5,053 nt of DNA from an uncultured Pseudorhodobacter sp. (GTDB lineage: Bacteria > Pseudomonadota > Alphaproteobacteria > Rhodobacterales > Rhodobacteraceae): contig CAMFIX010000258.1 of the NCBI GenBank assembly GCA_945952425.1, positions 1 through 5,053 on the forward strand. Reading direction: 5' to 3'. Each line of letters opens with the position of its first letter. Position 1 is the stretch's first letter. The translations under genes and the position numbers were made by a program. Shown here one piece after another: positions 1 to 5,053 of the stretch. The notes below the pieces were generated by a model. It was not told where the DNA came from. It did no database searches and saw only the letters and a list, made by a program, of their open reading frames with translations.

Positions 1-477
1 CATCCAGCCGATTTCCGGGTCTCGACCCACGATGATCGTGTCGGTGTGGTGGCGGGCGTGGGACCAGCGCCAGCTGACCGGGTTGCGCATCACCTGGAAG
101 CTGGCGATGTGATAGACGACATCGTTCATCCAGCCCGTGCGGAAGGCCGTCCCATGGCCGCATTCGTGCCAGCGACTGTCGCAGGCGCTGCCATAGAGCA
201 CCCCATAGGCCAGCCAGAAGGGCACGCAGGCCCAGCTGCCCCAGAAGTAAATCCCCCCCGCCGCCGTCAGGATATGCGCGGCGATCCAGATCGCCGTGTC
301 GCGGATCGCGGGCCCGTCCTTGCGCGCCATCAGCTCTTTCATCACCTTGCGGGGGATGTCCGAGTGATACCATTCCGCCGAGGCGAGGCCCAGTTCCTTG
401 GCACTCTCGGAGGAGGCGCCGGTCAGCGTATAGTCGCGTTGCGTGACGAGTGTTTCGGGGTGGGTCAGATCGGTCAT
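1..477 (-). CDS. Membrane fatty-acid-desaturase-family di-iron oxygenase, MocD-like (3' end missing)
   Basis: An ATG at 477 opens a frame with no stop through to base 1, giving 159 residues of an incomplete protein. Two histidine boxes of the membrane desaturase/hydroxylase family are visible: HECGH at residues 104-108 and HARHH at 140-144. They would bind part of a di-iron centre that activates O2. Two hydrophobic stretches, about residues 60-79 and 80-99, precede the first box and fit membrane hairpin helices. The third histidine box and the C-terminus lie beyond the left edge. The start is 4 bases after the stop of the DUF4432 gene, and no clear Shine-Dalgarno is seen, so translation is probably coupled. 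Family members include acyl desaturases, alkane and xylene hydroxylases, carotenoid ketolases and rhizopine MocD. The placement inside a sugar/cyclitol operon favours an oxygenase acting on the operon's substrate, but this is inference. Family call firm; substrate unknown. Confidence 0.86.
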   Translation of the reverse strand, partial: MTDLTHPETLVTQRDYTLTGASSESAKELGLASAEWYHSDIPRKVMKELMARKDGPAIRDTAIWIAAHILTAAGGIYFWGSWACVPFWLAYGVLYGSACDSRWHECGHGTAFRTGWMNDVVYHIASFQVMRNPVSWRWSHARHHTDTIIVGRDPEIGWM

Positions 478-481
478 CAGG

Positions 482-1636
482 TCACACTTTTCTGAGGGGT
501 CGGAAATTCCCGGTGATCTCGGGGTAATCGGTGTCGGGTTGGGGGTGGATCGCGCGGATGGCGGCCTCTGCCGCCGCAAGGTCGGTCAGCACGGTGAAAC
601 TGGCGTCGTAGGCGCGCGCCTCTTGCGGGCCAAGCCAGATCATCTCTCCGCGGTCGCGGGCGGCCTGGTCGCCGAGGACATGGTGGGTGGAAGGCTCCAG
701 CCCGAGCGCATAGCCGCCCTCCTGGAAGTGCTGCCATTGGTAAAGGCAGGGCAGCTGATCCTTGCGCGTCGTCAGTTGCAGGCCAAGGCCAAGGTCGTCG
801 TTCAGAAGGGCAACGGGGGTTTCCTGCCCGGCGGTCTCGTGCTGCCAGACCTGCTCGGCGAAATGGGGCTGCGGGCCAGGCATGGTGCGATAGCCGACGC
901 CCTGGTCGCGGTAGCGCGCGGCATGGGCGGCCCAGGGGCTTTCGGTGATCGGTGCGACATAGCGGGCGCCTTCGGCCAAGAGGGGGGCGCCGAGGTTGAC
1001 GTGGTAAAAGAACATATGTGGCGTTTGCAGAAAGCCGGTGTTGACCACGCGGTCGCTGAGGCGGATCTCCTGGCCGCCAAGGTCGCATTCGACGCGGCGG
1101 TAAAGCGTCAGGTTCTCGCCGAAGGTCGCCGCCTGGCGGATTTCCCCTTCCGCCCAGAGGATGCAACGGTCGCCCTCCCAGCGCTCGCCGTATCCCGTCA
1201 GCCGGGCGGGGATGGTGGAGACGCGGCCGTGCAGCCCGTGGCGCACAGTCTTGACCCCGGGGTAGTTGTAGTTGTCGGCCGGAACCTCGGCGGGGCCCAA
1301 AGTATGGTCCAGCCCGCAGGTCACCAGCAGCCCGGTGAAGCTGCGGCCCCAGGAGAAACCGCCTTCGCCCTCATATTCGTGGAGGGAAGCATTCCGCAGC
1401 CCCGAAGGCCCCGACCAGTGCATCGGCACGCCTTGCCATTCCAGCTCCAGGATATCCATGGCGCGGTCGACGGCGACGGTGAACCGCAGGTTGCCCGCGC
1501 GGAATTCCAACAGGCGGATGCCGCGCTCCAGCCCGTCGCCAAGCGTCATCAGCCGCACGCCGCCAAAGGCGCGGGCGTCGCCGGACATGCGGGCCAAGTC
1601 CAGTCGAGACAGGGTTTTTCCGTAAAGCCTGGGCAT
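482..1636 (-). CDS. DUF4432 family, aldose-1-epimerase-like protein
   Basis: This encodes about 384 residues, a full length for DUF4432 proteins, which have the galactose mutarotase-like beta-sandwich fold. In numbering from the upstream ATG at 1639, landmarks are TCGLDH (107-112), LHGR (136-139), GEIRQA (165-170), FGENL (173-177), YHVN (212-215) and GLEPSTH (313-319). His213 and Glu315 sit where mutarotases carry their catalytic His and Glu, so anomer interconversion of an imported sugar or related chemistry is plausible. The family's true substrate is not known to me. Two ATGs are adjacent (1639 and 1636). GGAGG at 1645-1641 lies 1 base from the first and 4 from the second, so 1636 is preferred. 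No signal peptide is apparent, which suggests a cytoplasmic protein. It follows the TIM-barrel isomerase gene by about 60 bases and precedes the desaturase gene by 4. Confidence 0.88.
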   Translation of the reverse strand: MPRLYGKTLSRLDLARMSGDARAFGGVRLMTLGDGLERGIRLLEFRAGNLRFTVAVDRAMDILELEWQGVPMHWSGPSGLRNASLHEYEGEGGFSWGRSFTGLLVTCGLDHTLGPAEVPADNYNYPGVKTVRHGLHGRVSTIPARLTGYGERWEGDRCILWAEGEIRQAATFGENLTLYRRVECDLGGQEIRLSDRVVNTGFLQTPHMFFYHVNLGAPLLAEGARYVAPITESPWAAHAARYRDQGVGYRTMPGPQPHFAEQVWQHETAGQETPVALLNDDLGLGLQLTTRKDQLPCLYQWQHFQEGGYALGLEPSTHHVLGDQAARDRGEMIWLGPQEARAYDASFTVLTDLAAAEAAIRAIHPQPDTDYPEITGNFRPLRKV

Positions 1637-1640
1637 CATT

Positions 1641-1645
1641 CCTCC
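1641..1645 (-). promoter_or_regulatory. Ribosome binding site GGAGG for the DUF4432 gene
   Basis: A perfect GGAGG reads on the minus strand. It is one base from the first of two tandem ATGs and four from the second, so it favours initiation at the second ATG (1636). The stem of an upstream hairpin ends only 7 bases away. Confidence 0.7.
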
Positions 1646-1652
1646 GAAGGGA

Positions 1653-1672
1653 CGCGCCCGGGGTCGGGCGCG
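1653..1672 (-). repeat. Intercistronic GC hairpin (8-bp perfect inverted repeat, 4-base loop)
   Basis: CGCGCCCG (1653-1660) and CGGGCGCG (1665-1672) are perfect reverse complements around a 4-base loop. The hairpin lies in the only sizeable gap of the operon, between the isomerase stop (1697) and the DUF4432 start. No T-run follows it on the minus strand (the next bases are TCCCTTCGGAGG), so it is not a canonical intrinsic terminator. An mRNA-stability element, a processing boundary or modulation of the adjacent ribosome binding site are possible roles, all inferred. GC-rich DNA can also form such a stem by chance. Confidence 0.6.
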
Positions 1673-1696
1673 CCGTTCATCAAGTTTCGCGGGTCA

Positions 1697-2608
1697 TTAC
1701 AACCCGTTCGCGCGCATCTTGTCTTCAAGGAATTTCTTCGACCGCGGCACGTCGGCCTCGTCGAGGTGCTCGACGATGATCGGGATGTTCGGGTGCTTCT
1801 GCGCCAGGCGCTTCAGATAGAGATCGTAGTTCAGTACCCCCATCCCCGGAGCATCCAGCGCAATCGCCCCCACGCCCCGGAAGGTATGCGAGGCCAGCGC
1901 GTCGTCATCCCCGATGTCGGCATGCTTCTCGGTCGTGTCCTTGGCGCGGGCCACGTCCTTGGCGTGCGCGATCTTCACCTTGTCGGCCAGCGTATCGAAG
2001 ACCTGGTTCAGCACGCCGTCCATGTTGTCGATGTTGTGGTCCTCGAAATAGTTGGTCGGGTCCATCAAGAGGCCCAGGCCCGGATGATCGACGGCGGCGA
2101 ACATCTTGACCGTCTCTTCGACGCTGCCCACCACGTTGTTCACATAGGTCTCCAAGAGGAACTGCGCGCCGTGGTCATAGGCGACCTGGGATAGCTCCTT
2201 GATGGCGGCGGCGCAGAGGTCGAAGCCTTCCTGCGTCTTGTTCTTGGGGTCGGACATCCATTCGGATTCGGTGTTGAAGGTGCCGGTTTCCGAGATGACG
2301 TAAGGAGTCCCGAAGTCGCGCGCCCAGCGGATGATCTCTTTCAGCCGCTCCATGTTGGCCTTGCGATGGGCCAGGTCGGGGTGGATGATGTTGGTATAGC
2401 CGCTGATGCAGCAGATCGGCAGGTCGTGGTTGCGGAAGGTGTCGCGGACCTGTTTCGCCTTGGCCTTGGTGATCTGGCCGAAGCCAAGGTCGATGTCCTT
2501 GAAATGCAGGTCCAGCTGCACGGTGTTGAAGCCGTGGCTGCGGATGCGACGGGCGCTTTCCTCCAGCCCGTAGGGGAAATAGCCGGTGAAGATGCCGGAT
2601 TGGAACAT
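1697..2608 (-). CDS. Sugar phosphate isomerase/epimerase, xylose-isomerase-like TIM barrel (IolE/MocC-like)
   Basis: This 303-residue protein has the length and motifs of the AP-endonuclease-2/xylose-isomerase-like TIM-barrel family, which isomerises, epimerises or dehydrates sugars and cyclitols using a divalent metal. The expected metal-ligand series is present: Glu153 in LLETYVNN, Asp183 in LLMDPTNY, His215 in IAHAKD and Glu280 in IIVEHLDE. Between HAKD (215-218) and PGMGVLNYD (254-262) is an approximately 35-residue, partly acidic segment (DIGDDD at 231-236) that probably forms an active-site lid. The ATG at 2608 is supported by GGAGG five bases upstream. The gene starts 12 bases after the Gfo/Idh stop. 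The pairing with a Gfo/Idh enzyme is the usual arrangement in inositol, rhizopine and unusual-sugar operons. No signal peptide is seen; it is likely cytoplasmic. The exact reaction cannot be told from sequence alone. Confidence 0.92.
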   Translation of the reverse strand: MFQSGIFTGYFPYGLEESARRIRSHGFNTVQLDLHFKDIDLGFGQITKAKAKQVRDTFRNHDLPICCISGYTNIIHPDLAHRKANMERLKEIIRWARDFGTPYVISETGTFNTESEWMSDPKNKTQEGFDLCAAAIKELSQVAYDHGAQFLLETYVNNVVGSVEETVKMFAAVDHPGLGLLMDPTNYFEDHNIDNMDGVLNQVFDTLADKVKIAHAKDVARAKDTTEKHADIGDDDALASHTFRGVGAIALDAPGMGVLNYDLYLKRLAQKHPNIPIIVEHLDEADVPRSKKFLEDKMRANGL

Positions 2609-2613
2609 GGGTG

Positions 2614-2618
2614 CCTCC
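2614..2618 (-). promoter_or_regulatory. Ribosome binding site GGAGG for the isomerase gene
   Basis: GGAGG on the minus strand lies five bases before the ATG at 2608, inside the 12-base gap after the Gfo/Idh stop. It fixes the start of the isomerase gene. Confidence 0.75.
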
Positions 2619-2620
2619 CT

Positions 2621-3685
2621 TTAGATTTCAGACAGTTGGACGGTGCGGTGTTCGGCGATGGCCCGATAGCCCGCCTCGATCAGGGCCACGGTCTTGACGT
2701 TGTCGGCGACGGTCAGGGCCGGGGCCTCTCCGGTGGCCACGGCGTGTTGCAGCTGCTCCATCACGCCCTTGAAGGCATGGGGGAACCAATGGGTGTCCCA
2801 GCTGGGGGTGATCCATTCGCCGGTGGCCTTGGTGGCGTAGCTGAGCGTCGAGGGCTTGCCCGTCGGCCAGCCGATGGAGCCCTTGGCCACCCCTTCCGTG
2901 CCCTCCACCCGGAAGGTGATGTGCTGGTCGTCGGGGTAGCCCTTTTCGCGCGGGCCGGACCAGACGTCTTCCAGGCTGACGGCCATCAACCCGCTGTCCC
3001 AGCGCAGGGTGGAGACCGTGATGCCGTCCTGGTGCGGGAACTGGGTGCGGGGGTCGGTGCGGGTCTGGGTCGTGATCTCGGACGGATCGCCGAAGAGGAA
3101 CCGCAGCACGTCGAGGTGATGGACCGACATGTTCGACAGGGTCAGCCGGTCATAGCCCTTCAGGAAGTCCTGCCAGTGCGGGATGGCGTGCATGTCGATC
3201 TGGGCGAAGACCGGGGTGCCCAGCACGCCCGCGTCCAGCAGTTGCTTCAGCACCCGCATCGACTGGTCGTAACGCATGTTCTGGTTGACACTGAGGATCT
3301 TGCCCGCCGCCGCCGCCTCATCCCGCAGCGCGCGGGCTTCCTCCAGCGTCAGGGCCAGGGGCTTTTGCGCCAGGATGCCCTTGATGTGGGGCTGCCGCAG
3401 GGCCGCGCGGATCAGGGCGGGCTGCAGGTCGGGCGGATAGGCGATGTCGAGGATCTGGACATTGGCATCCTCGATCAGCGCCTCGGGCGTATCGTGAACC
3501 CGGCCGATGCCATAGCGCGCCGCGACGCCCTCGGCCTTGGATTTCGTGCGGCTGGCGATGGCCACCACCGGGAAGCCTGCCTCCTTGTAGGCGGCGAGGT
3601 GGCATTCGGCCATGATCATCCCCGCGCCGATGCAGCCGATGGGGATATGCTTGGTGCGGATCGCGGGATCGGGGTGGAAGTCCAT
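2621..3685 (-). CDS. Gfo/Idh/MocA family NAD(P)-dependent oxidoreductase
   Basis: The protein has 354 residues, normal for this family of cytoplasmic dehydrogenases acting on sugars, sugar acids and inositols. An N-terminal Rossmann fold begins with IPIGCIGAGMIMAECH (14-29), containing the dinucleotide-binding GxGxxx turn. The family's EKP motif appears as AQKP, with Gln107 before the conserved Lys108 and Pro109. In the C-terminal alpha/beta domain, SVHHLDVLRFLFG (187-199) supplies the conserved HxxD pair, His189 and Asp192. The ATG at 3685 is supported by AGGAG six bases upstream and comes one base after the stop of the ABC ATPase gene. The neighbours (importer ATPases upstream, TIM-barrel isomerase downstream) indicate catabolism of an imported polyol, sugar or cyclitol. 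MocA or IolG-type inositol dehydrogenase activity is possible but not established. Confidence 0.93.
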   Translation of the reverse strand: MDFHPDPAIRTKHIPIGCIGAGMIMAECHLAAYKEAGFPVVAIASRTKSKAEGVAARYGIGRVHDTPEALIEDANVQILDIAYPPDLQPALIRAALRQPHIKGILAQKPLALTLEEARALRDEAAAAGKILSVNQNMRYDQSMRVLKQLLDAGVLGTPVFAQIDMHAIPHWQDFLKGYDRLTLSNMSVHHLDVLRFLFGDPSEITTQTRTDPRTQFPHQDGITVSTLRWDSGLMAVSLEDVWSGPREKGYPDDQHITFRVEGTEGVAKGSIGWPTGKPSTLSYATKATGEWITPSWDTHWFPHAFKGVMEQLQHAVATGEAPALTVADNVKTVALIEAGYRAIAEHRTVQLSEI

Positions 3686-3686
3686 G

Positions 3687-4670
3687 TCAAGCTCCTGTCA
3701 GGCGATGGCCGTCGGCGGTGAACGGATGGATGCGGGTGGCGGAAAGCGTCGCCCGGGTGCCGGGCTGAAAGGCGGGCTGGCCGCGCAGAAGGGCGCGAAA
3801 GGTCTCGGCCCCCTGGGTCAGGGTCAGGACGGTGTAACCGCCCAAAGGCTCGACCGCGGTGATCGTCGCGGCCCCATCGGCGGCGGGGGTCACGGTCAGA
3901 TCCTCGGGCCGGATGCCGGTCTGCGGCGCGGGGCCGAAGGCGGGGTCGGTCGTCAGGTTCATCGGCGGAGAGCCGAGAAGCCGGGCAGCATAGGGCGAGG
4001 CGGGGTGGTCGTAAAGTTCGGAGGGCGTGCCGATCTGCACGATGCGACCGCGGTCCAGAACGGCCATGCGGTCGGCGACCGACATGGCCTCTTCCTGGTC
4101 GTGGGTGACATAGACCAGGGTCCGGCCAAGCGCGGTCTGGATGCGCTTCAGCTCCACCCGCGCCTCTTCGCGCAGGCGCGCGTCCAAAGCTGAAATCGGG
4201 TCGTCCATCAGATAGGCGGCGGGGTCGCGCACCAGCGCCCGGGCTATGGCGACCCGCTGACGCTCGCCGCCCGAGAGTTGGGCGGGGGGCTTGTGCAGGA
4301 TATGGGTGATGTGGAGCTTCTCGGCCACCTCTGCCACGCGGGCGGCGATCTGGGGCTCGGGGAGGCGGCGCTCTTCCAGCGGGAAGCGGATGTTGCCCTT
4401 GGCGGTCATGTGGGGGAAAAGCGCGAGGTTCTGGAAGACCATCGCGACATTCCTTTCGGCCACGCCGCGGGCGGGGCGGCCGTCGATCAGGATCTCGCCG
4501 CTGTCGGGGGTTTCCAGGCCCAGGATCAGCCGCAGGATCGTCGTCTTGCCGCTGGAGGGCGGGCCGAAGAGGCAGAAGAACGCGCCGTCCTCGACCAGGA
4601 AAGAGGCCTCGCGCACGGCCTGAACCGTGCCGTAAGCCTTGGAGACATTGCGGAATTCGATCGAGGCCAT
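3687..4670 (-). CDS. Carbohydrate ABC transporter ATP-binding protein (MalK/TOBE type), second of a tandem pair
   Basis: A complete 327-residue ATPase. It carries an A-loop Tyr13, Walker A GPPSSGKT (36-43), Q-loop Gln80 in VFQNLALFPHM, signature LSGGERQ (132-138), Walker B AYLMDD (152-157), D-loop SALD (160-163) and switch His190 in VTHDQEEAM. Residues from about 235 form the regulatory TOBE region, with GIRPEDLTV (252-260) typical of MalK-type sugar importers. It would power import through inner-membrane permeases not present here. The residue after the Walker B aspartate, normally the catalytic Glu (MalK E159), is Asp157, so hydrolysis at its site may be weak. At 327 residues it is slightly shorter than the usual 350-370. 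Its ATG overlaps the stop of the preceding ATPase gene in TGATG, as in translationally coupled tandem ATPase genes such as the glpS/glpT pair of rhizobial glycerol importers. Family firm; substrate unknown. Confidence 0.95.
   Translation of the reverse strand: MASIEFRNVSKAYGTVQAVREASFLVEDGAFFCLFGPPSSGKTTILRLILGLETPDSGEILIDGRPARGVAERNVAMVFQNLALFPHMTAKGNIRFPLEERRLPEPQIAARVAEVAEKLHITHILHKPPAQLSGGERQRVAIARALVRDPAAYLMDDPISALDARLREEARVELKRIQTALGRTLVYVTHDQEEAMSVADRMAVLDRGRIVQIGTPSELYDHPASPYAARLLGSPPMNLTTDPAFGPAPQTGIRPEDLTVTPAADGAATITAVEPLGGYTVLTLTQGAETFRALLRGQPAFQPGTRATLSATRIHPFTADGHRLTGA
3692..3696 (-). promoter_or_regulatory. Ribosome binding site AGGAG for the Gfo/Idh gene
   Basis: AGGAG reads on the minus strand six bases before the ATG at 3685 and lies within the last codons of the upstream ATPase gene. 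The start and the upstream stop are separated by one base, so coupling is likely. Confidence 0.72.
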
Positions 4671-5005
4671 CAGATGCGCACCCCCTTGGCGTCGAAAAGG
4701 CAGGGCTTGGCCGCCGTGAAACCGACCATGCCCGAGGGGATCTCGGTGCCCGCCGGGAAGACGGCCTTGACGGGCCCGAGGTGGACGATGACGCGCGCGC
4801 CGATGCGTTCGACGAAGGTGACGGGCAGGCGCAGGGGCGAGGTCGGGTCCAGCGTGACCTCCTCGGGGCGGAAGCCGTAAGTGACCTCTCCGGTCGCGGG
4901 GCCGGGCAGCGGCGGGGTCAGCCCGATCTCGCCCAGGTCGACCCGCCCGCCCTCGGCCCTGCGGCCGGGCAGCAGGTTCATCCCCGGAGAGCCGAGGAAC
5001 CGCGC
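4670..5005 (-). CDS. ABC transporter ATP-binding protein, C-terminal TOBE region only (5' end missing)
   Basis: This is the last 111 codons plus TGA of a second MalK-type ATPase. It opens with ARFLGSPGMNLLPG, the usual junction after the nucleotide-binding domain, and continues with GFRPEEVTLDP (residues 44-54 of the fragment), the TOBE-domain motif. It closely parallels the same region of the downstream ATPase (ARLLGSPPMNL, GIRPEDL), so the two are paralogues. Roughly 240-250 N-terminal residues, including all ATP-binding motifs, are absent because the genomic sequence ends here. Reading on into the tail gives a false N-terminus (GTG then YKRQ) that comes from sequencing adapter. The stop overlaps the next gene's ATG by one base. 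The two ATPases probably form a heterodimer in one importer, which is inference from the tandem arrangement. Confidence 0.9.
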   Translation of the reverse strand, partial: ARFLGSPGMNLLPGRRAEGGRVDLGEIGLTPPLPGPATGEVTYGFRPEEVTLDPTSPLRLPVTFVERIGARVIVHLGPVKAVFPAGTEIPSGMVGFTAAKPCLFDAKGVRI

Positions 5006-5053
5006 CTGTCTCTTATACACATCTGACGCTGCCGACGATATGCAGTGTGTAGA
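5006..5053. other. Illumina Nextera adapter contamination at the contig end
   Basis: Bases 5006-5024 are exactly the 19-bp Tn5/Nextera mosaic end (CTGTCTCTTATACACATCT). They are followed by GACGCTGCCGACGA (5025-5038), the rest of the read-1 adapter complement. Bases 5039-5046 (TATGCAGT) fall where the i5 index belongs; the reverse complement ACTGCATA is, as I recall, standard Nextera index 506. GTGTAGA (5047-5053) begins the P5 complement. This is untrimmed library sequence, not biology. The first adapter base could coincide with a genomic C, so the boundary is uncertain by about one base. Confidence 0.98.

Noticed and set aside
1653..1672. Intrinsic terminator between the isomerase and DUF4432 genes
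   Set aside because: A stem is present, but no T-run follows it on the transcribed strand, and a strong ribosome binding site follows immediately. Read-through seems likely.
443..2194. 583-codon open frame on the plus strand
   Set aside because: It runs antisense across two genes with clear family motifs (DUF4432 and the TIM-barrel isomerase). The translation is low-complexity, rich in Gly, Val, Ala and His, and has no recognisable domain. Such shadow frames are expected in GC-rich DNA.
2366..3721. 451-codon open frame on the plus strand
   Set aside because: It is antisense to the isomerase and the Gfo/Idh gene, has no recognisable motif and no good ribosome binding site that I can see. It is a by-product of codon bias.
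1..5005. CRISPR array, tRNA/rRNA, insertion sequence, phage or defence genes
   Set aside because: No repeat-spacer pattern, RNA gene signature, transposase or defence-type motif is visible. The window is filled by co-directional metabolic and transport genes.
4781..5026. Plus-strand frame ending LSLIHI
   Set aside because: Its C-terminus is encoded by the Nextera mosaic end, and the remainder is antisense to the TOBE region of the ATPase.
5006..5053. Tn5 mosaic end as evidence of a natural transposon
   Set aside because: The 19-bp end is followed by the synthetic read-1 adapter, an index and P5 bases, so it comes from library preparation.

Overview
The window is a high-GC (about two thirds G+C by eye), densely packed stretch in which every credible gene lies on the minus strand. 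The proteins look alphaproteobacterial, and Rhodobacterales/Paracoccaceae or rhizobial relatives fit best. This is judged from codon use and protein character, not from a search. It reads as the downstream part of one carbohydrate or cyclitol uptake and catabolism operon.

In transcription order (right to left) the layout is: (1) 5005-4670, the last 111 codons of a MalK-type ABC transporter ATPase; (2) 4670-3687, a complete second MalK-type ATPase whose start overlaps the stop of the first by one base; (3) 3685-2621, a Gfo/Idh/MocA-family oxidoreductase; (4) 2608-1697, a sugar phosphate isomerase/epimerase (IolE/MocC-like TIM barrel); (5) about 1636-482, a DUF4432 aldose-1-epimerase-like protein; (6) 477-1, the N-terminal part of a membrane di-iron fatty-acid-desaturase-family protein, running off the left edge. 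Most gaps are 12 bases or less. The one larger gap, about 60 bases between genes 4 and 5, holds a perfect 8-bp GC hairpin just upstream of a strong ribosome binding site.

The likely logic is that an ABC importer brings in a sugar, sugar derivative or cyclitol. The mutarotase-like protein would interconvert anomers, the Gfo/Idh enzyme oxidise or reduce a carbon, and the TIM-barrel enzyme epimerise, isomerise or dehydrate the product. The unexpected member is the desaturase-family oxygenase. Together with a MocA-family dehydrogenase and a MocC-like isomerase it recalls rhizobial rhizopine (moc) catabolism, where MocD, of this oxygenase type, works with a ferredoxin and a reductase. The hypothesis offered here is oxidative removal of a substituent such as an O-methyl group from the imported compound. 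The substrate is not determined by the sequence.

The last 48 bases (5006-5053) are not genomic. They are Illumina Nextera adapter: transposon mosaic end, read-1 adapter, an 8-base i5 index and the start of the P5 sequence. The real sequence therefore ends at about 5005, and any protein extending into the tail has an artefactual end.
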